A stretch of DNA of 64,000 nucleotides. Origin: Glandiceps talaboti. Taxonomy: Eukaryota > Hemichordata > Enteropneusta > Spengelidae. The notes under the pieces are model-generated. The model saw nothing but the letters and a program-made list of their open reading frames with translations, made no database searches and had not been told where the DNA came from. This document shows positions 11,941 through 22,890 of this stretch, piece after piece (positions within the stretch are counted from its first letter, which is position 1; every line of letters begins with the position of its first letter). The position numbers and the translations under genes were made by a program. The stretch is from contig NC_135553.1 of assembly GCF_964340395.1 (NCBI RefSeq), forward strand, positions 19,654,849 to 19,718,848. The letters run 5' to 3'.

Positions 11941-12498
11941 AGATGTTGAGGGGTTATTATTATTCATTATTCACTTTCAAAAAGCCATGAATGTTTAACA
12001 AGACTTTTGAACTGACTATATTCATTACATACATGGCTATCAGCAGCAGTTTGATATAGGCTGATATCATGGTACCTAACCCCAACTTGAATCATCCTAA
12101 CCTTAACCCTAACCCGAATGGCAATAATGGGATTTGGAACCGGTGGCAGCGATGGGATGACACATCCCAAAATAATGCAACGTTAAAAAATACAATGAGT
12201 CAAACTAAAATGTGACCCTACCCCTAATCCCATTTTCTAAAATATGGCCCTCCCCCAAGAGCGAATTTTGTAAAAAGTTACCCCCCCCCCCCATTCCCTC
12301 AGTCCTCCCTAAGATACATGTCGTGTGTTGTTCTGCCCTATCAGGGTTCTTGTAGGTGATAGTGTGGCACGAATTACAGATTACACAGGAGAATATGCAA
12401 AACTCGTGTGTGAGTTTACCTGTTTAGGGAGGTGGGGGGGGGGGAATCCTGATTAGATGCTACGTAACAAATGATTGCATCCCCGGGATTGCATTAAT

Positions 12499-12501
<3 letters not shown>

Positions 12502-12534
<33 letters not shown>

Positions 12535-12547
12535 TTTGTTTGTTTGT
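12502..12547 (+). repeat. (TG)n followed by (TTTG)n
   Basis: Compound microsatellite. Around it, 11941-13825 contains only short random ORFs, C and G homopolymer runs (12283-12293, 13325-13337) and no gene. Confidence 0.9.
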
Positions 12548-13825
12548 TTATCATTGTGAGGTTGGTAAAAAATGATTATAAAGCTCTAAATAAAGCTACG
12601 CCGGCCATGTACGCGTGTAACCTGTAAAGTTCCTTAATTAATACCCAGGTTAACTCTTGGTACATCTCTTGCAATACTGAATGAAAAAAAAACACATTTC
12701 TTCTTATTTTATCATTCCAAACCAAATGACTGCATGGTGCTGATGACTGCTACATCTTCGTAGGATAAAACTTACTACCATATTAAGGAGGAAAACGATT
12801 GAAATGACATCACTAAACAAAAATTTAAATGAAAGAAACTGAAAATTTGAGTCAATCGATGATAAAGTCATGGACATAAACACGGTATACATCTATCATT
12901 CGTACTTGACATCTGGATACATTAAGGTTGCACATTTTGCATTTGTGGGTGGTGTTTTGTCAATATCTCAAAAGTCGTATCAGTGCAATATATCTTTTGA
13001 TTTTTCATGACACCAGGAAATGAGTACTTTGAGAGAGTAAACCGTATATGGACTAAAACTAAACCCCTGAATGCTTCAATATTGACACCAAAACACCTGT
13101 ACTTGAGAAACCGGATTTCACGCCCACTCAGTACATTGTATGACATGGTAGAAATAATATAAGCTTTGGTTGAAGGACCCAGTAACTGATATCAGCTGGG
13201 AAATCAAGCACATGCATACACATATGCATGTACTAAATAGGCCTGAGGGAGTGTATACTTTTTACTTATCGGGCGCCCAGAGGACGGGGAGGGGTAAAGT
13301 TTTTTTTTAAAAGTTCACTTCTCGGGGGGGGGGGGGGTGAAAAAATACACAACACATCATTGTTTGACTACATGCTGAACAGTGTCAACTCATAGGAGAT
13401 AATGCGTATAGATCTGGTGTATAGAAGGAAGCATCCTATCCAGGCTAAGTTGAATATATGTATCTATTAATTTATGGTACAATTAGTGGCGTGTTCATCC
13501 TTGTCTAAGCTTTTACAAGATCTGTAATAGATTCAAACACATGATATTTGCCAATATACAGCCTATATTTTAAGTATTGCAGCAGACATATGCATATCAA
13601 ATTAAATACGGTTCAACTACCTCCTTTGACCTATGCAGTGTTTTGGTTACTTCGTGGTTTTCTCCACTTAAGTACTCGTATAGAAAAGGACACATGGCCC
13701 AGACATTGACTCTTGACCTCTCAGTACCTGCAACATAATCTTGTCATTCTTGGCACTAAACTTAAAGCTTGTAGACTCAAAAGATTACCCCCCCCCCCCC
13801 ACCACACACACACACACATATGTAA

Positions 13826-13919
13826 TAGATAGTCAACGAGTTCGGGAAGGTTATGTGAAACGAGGGGGTGTAGCCCCCGACTTTATGGCACATAACCCTA
13901 CCGAACGAGTTGTCTATCT
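13826..13919. mobile_element. Short foldback element (hairpin)
   Basis: The outer arms GATAGTCAACGAGTTCGG and CCGAACGAGTTGTCTATC are near-perfect inverted copies. Inside is GGTTATGTG versus CACATAACC, and at the tip CGAGGGGGTGTAGCCCCCGA. The whole 94 bp folds into one hairpin. Confidence 0.7.
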
Positions 13920-14204
13920 TACTTATACTAGGCGTGATTGGCTCAAACGGATCTTTTTCAAAATTTCATGTACTTTGTTGCATGCAAATTGAGTGCTGAG
14001 CGTAATATAGGTTACACCCCTAAGAAAGATAGAGTGGGTTATGGCTCCATATAACCAAATGAAATCAAGGCCTCTGATTGGCCAAGTCGGTCTAGCCCTA
14101 GTATAAAACCATCTCTCAGAAACAAAGTAGCCGAATGTTGGATGTCTCCCGGCCATTTTTCCAATTGACTGTTTTTGCACTCTTTTAAATGCAGCAAGCC
14201 TACT

Positions 14205-14478
14205 CCACAGACACTTGTCTCCCGAGATATGTATCAGAGTATGCTTAGAACTGTCAGAATATAATAAAATATCGATAATATTGACGTGTTTAGCCAATTG
14301 TATGCGAAATGGGTAAAATAACACGAGGTGCTGTGATCGCGCAAGTCCACTCACCTCACTCGCTTGCGCGAACGATCACAGAAACACGTGCTATTTTACC
14401 TCTTCCATATAATTGGCTAAACACGTCAATATTATTGATATTTTATTGTAATTTCTGATAGAACATATTCTGATACAC
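14205..14478. mobile_element. Foldback element family B, copy 1
   Basis: The left arm starts CCACAGACACTTGTCTCCCG. It continues through an AATATCGATAATATTGAC block and TTTAGCCAATTGTATG to a centre at the GATCGCGCAAGT region near 14340. The right arm repeats these inverted (ATAATTGGCTAAACACGTC). The right terminus has decayed. Related copies are at 15263-15513 and 40559-40861. Confidence 0.8.
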
Positions 14479-15262
14479 TGTTACACGCCGATGGCCTACT
14501 CTCTGTCCAGTGCAGTGGGTCCTATCATTGCACTTTGTGAATTTCAAATATCTATTCATCCTACCATGTCCCATTCCATTGAACTCCACCGATGGATTTT
14601 TTTATGATGTATTCTTAGAAATTACATACATTTCCAATGAATCTGGTCTGGGCTAGAACGACGCACACGCCCTTGCAAAGTGGTGACCTCATTGGGGTTT
14701 CCCCATTTGGCCTATACTATTATTACATGGGTTGTCAAATGTCGCGTCAGCAAAGTGTGTAGTATATAAGTCTGTGAAATAAAAAGACCTTTCAATTTAT
14801 ATATGGGTAGAAATAGGTAGTTTTCTGTTGAAAATGAAAGCAGCTTGTAAATAGTTTAAATTTGTCTGTGGATAATTGATATAATGTAACAGATAAACAT
14901 GCTGGTGACGGTACGTACCCTCTCCATTCAGTGTGAGCAATCGTTCGGTCATGATGACGCAAATACTGTAGTGTCTGCACATATTATTTGCATATCGCCT
15001 AACGGGTTTGAGCATAACATTTGGACAGTGATATTGAAATGTGGGGGTTGGACTGACTGTGTGACATGCACCTGTATCAAACGTGGTTTATCCGATCATT
15101 TTCGGTGGTATTTAGCACACCGATGACTTACCTCGTGCTTGGTTCGTAACGTCAGTTCAGCTCGTGCGTGTTATCGAAACACCATGATGGTATTTACTGT
15201 TGGAGTCTGGACCCACGTCACATTGGACTTGGAGGTAGGGCGATGTAAATTTAGCCAGAGCG

Positions 15263-15513
15263 CTAGTCACTTGTTCCCCGAGAAATGTATCAGAACATTT
15301 CTATCAGAATACAATAACAAATGTCGATAATGTCGACAATATTGTCGTATTCGAACTGTATATGAAAGGCGTAAAATTACACTTGTTTCAAAATTCTATG
15401 ATCGCGCAAGTCCACCCACCGCGAAATAACGTGATATTATCGACATTTTATCATATTCAGATATAATTTTTAGACATGGTCTGATACATATCTCGGGAAA
15501 CAAGTGTCTGTGA
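15263..15513. mobile_element. Foldback element family B, copy 2
   Basis: Same architecture as 14205-14478: a degraded left end (CACTTGTTCCCCGAGAAATG), a centre with GATCGCGCAAGTCCACCCAC, and a well-kept right end (TCTCGGGAAACAAGTGTCTG). It is about 0.8 kb from copy 1. Confidence 0.75.
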
Positions 15514-15638
15514 TTTTAATCATAAGAGTACTTCACGTTATGCGTTTACAAATATTTTGACTACACCATCACGCTGGCCATTTTTGCTAGTACTATATTG
15601 TTTGCATTTGCTTGGCCACTTGCCTTTTCAGAACCTCC

Positions 15639-15734
15639 TAGCCTGGAATCTATGCGGCTTGGGATTTTCAATTTTGCTTAAATCGTGATTGGACAGCAAA
15701 CTTTAAAATCCCAATCTGCATGGATTCCAGGCTA
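15639..15734. mobile_element. 96-bp foldback element
   Basis: The terminal inverted repeats TAGCCTGGAATCTATGC and GCATGGATTCCAGGCTA differ at one internal base. Inner arms (TTGGGATTTT with AAAATCCCAA) continue the hairpin. No clear target-site duplication. Confidence 0.65.
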
Positions 15735-16904
15735 AGAACTTCTATGCTCAGAACGATCGAGAACATACAGAGGTTGCCCCCCGGGAGGTTGTCATGAGTG
15801 GCATTTGTAAGCATATGTCGCCAGCTACTAGGTAGGCTGTCCGTTTTGTTTTTCTGTATATGGGTTAAATATTACAGTTTTGGCGAAATCTTTTAAATGA
15901 GGCATAACATGCATCCTATATGTATGTAAATAACATTTCAAGATGGCAAACGGTACAAAAGGCTTCCTGAATTTATGTGTAGACTGACTATAGTATTGCC
16001 AGGCACAAAACGAAAGTGGGAAGACAACCCCAGACAAGCTATAGATCTGTATCTCACACATAAACTATTTCCATCAGACCACATGTTCATTACCCGGGGT
16101 GATTATCGTTTGAGTAGGAGTTAAGTCAATTATAATTATTGGCATGTACAGTATTTCGTTATATCATGGATGTAAAAGATCTCCCCTAAATACATCCATG
16201 GTTTTGAATGGTTTATGGGGCTTATCTGTACTATTGTGACACATCGTCTGAATGCACACAATAGATAGACAATGGAAGTCTGATACCTTATACTGGAAGT
16301 CTGACACCTGATAGGTCAGGTGACCCATGATAACAGATTTATCTAGAGGTGACAATGAGACTAAGCATTGGTGTTTGCTGACAACCATACATGCAACCAA
16401 TGCTACACGTAAATAATAAATGGAAAATCATATAGAAAACCAAATACAAAATAGGGAAATATAAAATGAAGTTATCATGGTTGAAACAAATGTGGTTATC
16501 AGTGACAAGGAACAATCGAAACACACTGATTTCAAATGTGCTTTGCCAAAGGCTTTTATTCAATCCAGCAATTGTTTGGTTGAAAACCATTTGTTTTTCA
16601 CTTTTATCACATAATAATCTATTTCATGAAATGTTCAAGCATATTCACAAAGGGAAAATTGGAAATATTCTGCAACTATTGACCTCTCACTCCACTCATC
16701 ATAAGTTACCTGGAATGGACTGAGATAGACTTGATTGACCTTTGAACAGATTATATGCTTTTAGCCTTAATGGTGAGATCAATAGTTCAATGGAGGATAA
16801 TCAACTAAATTATTATACTTAGGCCTCAGACACCCCCGCCCCCTTTTTTTAAAAACTAAATTGGCTAAAATTGATCATTGCTTCAAACCACACAATCAAC
16901 TTCA

Positions 16905-16985
16905 AATCAGTATGTAGTAGTATTAGTAGTGCTATGAATACAAAGTCAGTATGTAGTGCTATGAATATACAGCAAGTATGTAGTG
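16905..16985 (+). repeat. Short tandem repeat around a CAGTATGTAGTG word
   Basis: Three imperfect copies of (T)CAGTATGTAGTG...CTATGAATA, spaced 25-35 bp. The rest of 15735-17218 shows no gene. Confidence 0.6.
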
Positions 16986-17451
16986 TTTAAAGAATAGTTC
17001 TTTTGTTGACACTTCAGTGACTTTTCTTTATTTTAGTGCCATGCAGTTACTATATAGCAAAAATTCTTCCATTTCTGAATTCTTCCAGTTTTTAAAGAAA
17101 TGTTTGCATTATAGTGGTACAAAGCAACCATTAAAAGTAAAATTGATTTTGTAGGATGAGAACTAAAATGCCCCCCCCCCCCCACATTTATTTAAAAATC
17201 CTGTTACTTTTATTCCAGATTCTTCAGATGTAAAGTAAAGGAAAATTACTTGCATCCTACTGAAGGCTGTCTATAGACTCCACCTCAAAGAGTTCTCAGC
17301 AAAGATTCAGAGATAGCGTGACAGCTAGGACTGTTCAATTAAGTTTCATGGTAGCCAAATTTTACAAGGTGGCTTGACTGGCTTGAAGAATTCAAACCCA
17401 ACTTGGAACCAATAACAGCAGGGGTGTTCGAGACAACTGTTGGACTACATC

Positions 17452-20034
17452 ATGAGTTATCTATTAATAACACTACTTATGTGCCTTGTGAGATGCACAA
17501 ATTGTGCTCAATTCCAACCACAAACTGTGTGTAAATTTGATAAATTCACCGTAGACTGCAGTCACAAATCACTACGAGAAGTGCCACAAGGATTACCACA
17601 ATCAACCAAGGTGCTCATACTTAGTCATAACACACTCCCAAGAATTATAGATAACTCTTTCAAAAGTCTTCCAAACCTTGAGTATGTAGATCTCTCTTAC
17701 AATAGCATATCTCGAATAGAAGACAATGCCTTTGATTCAACTCTTCGTTTAAAGACACTGTTACTAAGTCATAATGAAATAGGCAAATCTTTAACATCTA
17801 GAGTGTTTGCGCCACTCAAGAATCTTACTATGTTAGACCTGGCACACAACAGGATGAAGAATATGCCAACTGGTATGCTGACTGAAGCGCATCAAATCCA
17901 GTATCTCAGTGTCGCAGAAAACAGACTTGAGTCGGTAGATTTTGGCAAGGATGTGAACATGTCAAAGCTGGAAATGTTGAACTTGTCAAGGAACAGTTTA
18001 GAGGGTTTGAGAACAGGGGAGTTTGCTGGACTTGGAATGGCCAATCTCAGTGTGTTGGATCTTTCTTTCAATCAAATCACAGATATCGATGAAGGGGTTT
18101 TCCAGGCTATTAGAAAAGTAAAAGTACTTAATGTAAGTGGAAGCTTCCCCAAAAATATATTGACTTCAGTCAAAAAACTTGTTGACCAACTGAAAGGTTT
18201 ACATTTGGAGAGGCTTGTTATGAGGACAATGGGTTTGCAAACAATAGGTACAGACATGTTTGAAGGTTTCAATTCAGAGAATTTGACATCCTTGGACTTA
18301 TCAGACAACAATATCACTGTTCTCACCAACTATGCAGCTTTCCGAGGTTTAGGAAATCTCCAATACCTAACTCTTGATGATAATTCCCTGCACCATTTTG
18401 AGAAAGACGCTTTCAAAGAACTGGAGTCTATCGTTAGTCTTTCTCTGAACAATAATGCATTAACTGTTTTAATGACTAACATGTTTGCAGGCATGGCAAC
18501 CTTACCATTGAAATATCTCTACATAAGAAACAATGTGATCACATCTATACAGCCTGGAGCATTCAATGGACTTGGAAACTTACTGGAACTAAATTTGTAC
18601 GGCAATAAGATATGTCAACCTATTGTAGTATCCGATAACTTTATAGGAATGTCAAAAATAGAACGCATTGATTTAGGTACGAAGAATTATGTCTGCAAGC
18701 ATATGAATAGTCTCGGTCCAAACGCTTTCAGTCATCTACGAACACTGAAATACTTGTACTTGAATTCAAATTCTTTGAGTGCTGTGGATTCTTCTCCGTC
18801 ATCATTCCAGAACCTTTCTGCTTTACAGACTCTGGACCTAAGCAATAATAACATAGATTCAATTGCAAAGGACACCTTTGCTGGTTTGCGGTCTCTTGAC
18901 ACGCTGTATCTTCAACATAACAACTTAAAGGGGTTATGGCAAACATCTCATCCTGGTGGACCAGTACTTATGTTTGACGGTCTTTCTAAGATGCAAAATC
19001 TTCACCTTGGTTGGAATGGTTTTGACAATATCCCAGAGGATGCCTTCAAGAAAATGTCATCGCTGATATATCTTGCCCTACAGTACAACCAAATCAACTT
19101 TCTACCTGTTGGACTTTTCAACGATACAAAGAAACTCGAGAAGTTGGAACTTGACAACAATATGATAACGGTTGTTAATCATACAAACATTGCACCCTTT
19201 TTGAAATCCCTAAAGGTTTTAAATGTAAACTTTAACCCTTTCTCATGTACCTGTGACTTGGAGTGGTTCAGAAAATGGTTGGATACTACAACAGCAGATG
19301 TTGTAGGAGTTGAGAAATACGAGTGTTTCTCACCCCCATCTTTACACAAACATCTCCTTCTCTCTTATCACCCCTCCCCTTGGGAATGTGACCACGTGCT
19401 TCCAATATGGGCATGTTCAATTATAATAAGTGTCTCTGTTGCAATAATAATTGTGGTGGCCTCTACCATCAGATATCGTTGGTATTGTCAATTTTGCTGT
19501 TTAAGAGTAAAGTTACGTGCACGTTATAAAGATTATGAACAAATGGAAGGAATAAACGATGCTTACCTATATGATGCCTACATATCATACAGTGATATAG
19601 ACAAGAATTGGATAGAGCAGCACCTTCTTCCAAAGATTGAAGAGTGTAATCCTCCGAACTTCAAACTGTGTTACAGGGAAAGAGACTTTACACCAGGAGT
19701 CCAACTGGACAAAATTGCAGATAACATTGAGAAAAGCAGAAAGACTCTCTGTCTTCTATCGGAAAACTATCTCAATGATGAAAAATGTACATATGAACAG
19801 AATATGGCCAAGCATAGTCTTTTGGATGACAATAAAGATGTACTCGTCCTCATAGTTCTGAAAAAAGTGCCTGGGAATAAACTGAACAAGTACGAGAAAA
19901 TGCATAAATTAATGAAGCGTAAAGCATACTTAGAATGGCCTGAGGATAAGCCTGAAAAACAGCTGGTGTTCTGGGAGAAGTTGAAAATTATCCTCTCGTC
20001 GGGAGTAAAACCACAAAGGGAGATTGATATTTGA
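17452..20034 (+). CDS. Toll-like receptor (TLR gene 2), intronless coding region
   Basis: 860-residue type I receptor, paralogue of the gene at 7633 in the same orientation. The first in-frame ATG (17452) starts a clean signal peptide (MSYLLITLLMCLV). A splice acceptor at 17218 (TTACTTTTATTCCAG) matches one in the same place before gene 1 and implies a spliced 5' UTR. Domains: LRRNT, about 20 leucine-rich repeats, one LRRCT, membrane helix about 652-674, TIR about 705-850. TIR boxes are box 1 YDAYISYS, BB loop RDFTPG and box 3 FWEKL. The tryptophan of the usual S-x-W-C motif is replaced (NDEKC), unlike gene 1. Two extra cysteines (NKICQP and NYVCKH), absent from gene 1, lie in adjacent repeats and could form a loop disulfide. 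The first 73 residues from TVCKFD are identical to gene 1, as is most of a later 165-residue block; the middle repeats and TIR are diverged. Confidence 0.96.
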   Translation: MSYLLITLLMCLVRCTNCAQFQPQTVCKFDKFTVDCSHKSLREVPQGLPQSTKVLILSHNTLPRIIDNSFKSLPNLEYVDLSYNSISRIEDNAFDSTLRLKTLLLSHNEIGKSLTSRVFAPLKNLTMLDLAHNRMKNMPTGMLTEAHQIQYLSVAENRLESVDFGKDVNMSKLEMLNLSRNSLEGLRTGEFAGLGMANLSVLDLSFNQITDIDEGVFQAIRKVKVLNVSGSFPKNILTSVKKLVDQLKGLHLERLVMRTMGLQTIGTDMFEGFNSENLTSLDLSDNNITVLTNYAAFRGLGNLQYLTLDDNSLHHFEKDAFKELESIVSLSLNNNALTVLMTNMFAGMATLPLKYLYIRNNVITSIQPGAFNGLGNLLELNLYGNKICQPIVVSDNFIGMSKIERIDLGTKNYVCKHMNSLGPNAFSHLRTLKYLYLNSNSLSAVDSSPSSFQNLSALQTLDLSNNNIDSIAKDTFAGLRSLDTLYLQHNNLKGLWQTSHPGGPVLMFDGLSKMQNLHLGWNGFDNIPEDAFKKMSSLIYLALQYNQINFLPVGLFNDTKKLEKLELDNNMITVVNHTNIAPFLKSLKVLNVNFNPFSCTCDLEWFRKWLDTTTADVVGVEKYECFSPPSLHKHLLLSYHPSPWECDHVLPIWACSIIISVSVAIIIVVASTIRYRWYCQFCCLRVKLRARYKDYEQMEGINDAYLYDAYISYSDIDKNWIEQHLLPKIEECNPPNFKLCYRERDFTPGVQLDKIADNIEKSRKTLCLLSENYLNDEKCTYEQNMAKHSLLDDNKDVLVLIVLKKVPGNKLNKYEKMHKLMKRKAYLEWPEDKPEKQLVFWEKLKIILSSGVKPQREIDI

Positions 20035-20746
20035 AATAATCATAAGATATAGTTGTCACTATTTTCCATAATTATGGTAATTAAAACACCCAAAAAACAA
20101 AACAAAACAAAACACCTAACAAGAAACCCCCCAAAAAACAATCAGGTTTAAAGGGCATAAGGCCTAACAAAAAAAAAATGTGTGGTTCTGATTACACTCA
20201 ATTTTAGAATAGGTGGGGTTGGTAGATCTTTTATTTTGTTTTTCATATATGAGTGCCTAATTCAGGTAGTTGTTTTCCAAATGGTCTCTGTGTTATTTGT
20301 TTCTTCTCAGATCAGATGTACAGCCATTACAGATTGGAAGAACAGTTTTATATTGTCTTTTTCAGTTGATGTCAGTTTTCCCATCAACTATTTCTTATGA
20401 GACATCACAATTTTCACAATTTTATTATTTTTCTCGCCAATACGTAAAAAAAAAGTTTAGGTGTGAAAAACTAGGTGGGGTCGGGTAAGCGGAACCAAAC
20501 AATTTTTTTTTAGGCCTAGGCGCAGAGTTTGTACTATTGAAATCTTGTTGTATACGTCTATTAATTGCAGTAACACTACTTATATTGGCAGAAACTTTGC
20601 ATGATTGAGTGATTTTGAAACCAATGTTTTTCTGAAACTAATGTTTTTCAGACATGAATGTTATTTGGTTTTTCGTCATTTTTATGCTACACATGCAAAA
20701 AATTGTCTTTCATCTCAAGTTTTGAAGAACGTTACTTCTGTACTGA

Positions 20747-20752
20747 AATAAA
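20747..20752 (+). terminator. Candidate poly(A) signal of TLR gene 2
   Basis: AATAAA about 710 bp after the stop codon. Weak evidence, because the hexamer is common in this AT-rich sequence. Confidence 0.35.
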
Positions 20753-22890
20753 ATTTCAGTATCATAACATTATTGACAAGCTGAGAAATGATTTGCATTT
20801 AATGCAGTTCAATGTTTTATCAAGTAATTCATATTTTAGTGTGGTTTTAATTTCAATCAATCAAAATTTCTATAGCACCAATCTCCAGAGCAATGTTTTG
20901 TTTAGTAGTGCTGATCAGGGCTACAGCACACTATATGCTTTGGTGAGTAAATAAGTCTTCAGTTTTGTTTTAAGACAATCTAGGCTGGAGGCTTGACAGC
21001 TTGATGATTGCGCCCCAATTTCAAGGTGGCAAGGAGTTCAGTAGTTTCGGAGCAATATGCGAGAATGAACAATTGAACATAGGTGATTGATTGATTTTTA
21101 ATTTACAACACAACACTAATTTGACCTAAATCAAAGATGCAAAGAGCAAATGTATTTTAAATGACATTTTCAATTGATATATCATGTGGATTTTTCAGTC
21201 TCCTCACATACAGAACTTGTCTGGTAAGTAATTCTTTCCAAGATGAGAAATTAAAGTTGAAACGATCAGAAACCAGTAAATGTGTTTGCATTGGTTGTTA
21301 CTGTATTAATACAATGTCTGTGACACAATGACTGGGGTATGACATTTTAATATCATTTTTTGGTCCCAAAAGATTTAAAAAATAACTTATACTCGGCTAC
21401 CAAGCCTCTTTGTGTAGAGTGGAAAACCTCTATCACACTGCTCAAAAGTAAATTTAAGTTTGGACACTGACCTTGGCTAAAAATAGGGTCTCAGTTGAAG
21501 TGTGTGACAATTTGGTCATGTGCATAAGTAACGTTACAAAATATTGGAATCACAAACAAATACTATATGATTCTATGCTTTCCAACATTTTGGGGAAAAT
21601 GACACTTTGAATTGACACATTTAAGAGATATTGACTGCCTGTTTTGTAACATGACAAGTGGTTGAATGTGGTGCAATCATATATAGGTCAAGGATTCCTG
21701 TTCACATGCATAATACCTCAGGTACTGGTATATATGAGATTCAAAATCGTACATCTGGTACAGATGGGGTTAAAGGTCATGCGTGTCGAATAACGATTTG
21801 TATACTAACTACAAACAAAGAGTGGCTGGAAAGTAGAGGTGTTGTGAAGCCATGCAGTACTAGTATGTATTTGTATAGGGTATGAATTTCTCTATTCAGC
21901 TGTGAAAGGCATGTAAATTTAAAAGACATCAACAATAGTTGCATCATAAACCCTATGGTTGCTAGGGTCTATGGTTGCACAGAATACACAATGCTGGTTG
22001 GCTAGATGAGTTCTTTACAAATAGTATAATTTCTTCTTGCACTCTCTGCCAATACAAAGTGGACCTTACCCTAAAACGCTATTCCACTATTTGTTTCATG
22101 TGCCAAAATAAATACGGTCACAGTATATATAGATCAAAGGTCATATCTCCAATAACAACTGTAAAAGGGAAATTGATCATACAATAAATCATTCCACATT
22201 TTCTGAAACATTCTCACAAACTTCTTTATTTCAATGTTTGAAAGGTTACATAATTCCTTTTCAAAAACTCATATATATAAGTCTGCATACAACTTTTTGC
22301 CTTAATGGTATCAAACTTTTGATGAAAAAAGGAGAAATAAAAACCATAGTAATGAAAAGACATAAGTAAGGATTATGAACAAATTATAGACCCAATGAGT
22401 TTGAACAAACTTGTACAAAAAAATCAACTGATTTTTTTCCCTACATTTTTAAAAGTTTCACTGGGGTATACTGATATTAGTGATGAAAGTATGACTGAAA
22501 ATAAATAGGTGTGTTTACTTTTCCAAAAGGGCCACAAGTACAGTTTTTCTCTTTTTATTCATCTGAAGGTAGTTCGACACTGTCCAAATGTTTTGGGGTG
22601 CGGGAATGGATGGTGAACAGTAAAATCATCCTTTAGGGCTGAAATAAGAGAAATATTTGTACATTTGGAATGAGGTGGACAATCTACTTTAAGTTCATAA
22701 GGTTTTTACTATGCAGACTTCCTTACAAAATACGAGGTATGGGAATCTATGCAAGCTTTACTGGATAACCCCCTTCCCTGTTCGTGGGGTCCCAAACCAT
22801 GGCAAAAACATTGGGAATACAACATATACACTAATCCTTTGGTATAATCCTCATTTTGAAATCGATTCTAAAGACTAGTATACAAGGAAA
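20753..22890. other. Convergent intergenic region, TLR gene 2 to PSMD12 3' end
   Basis: No protein-coding ORF of note. The 3' UTR of PSMD12 (minus strand) must lie in its right part; minus-strand AATAAA hexamers occur near 22553 and 22222. A degraded copy of the 35686-36000 family lies just upstream, at about 20440-20525. Confidence 0.45.

Noticed and set aside
12090-12120. Telomere-like CCTAACCCTAACC words
   Set aside because: Only two or three imperfect units, embedded in ordinary DNA; not an interstitial telomere array.
17440-17451. Start of TLR gene 2 at 17440
   Set aside because: TTG codon; the ATG at 17452 gives a proper signal peptide.
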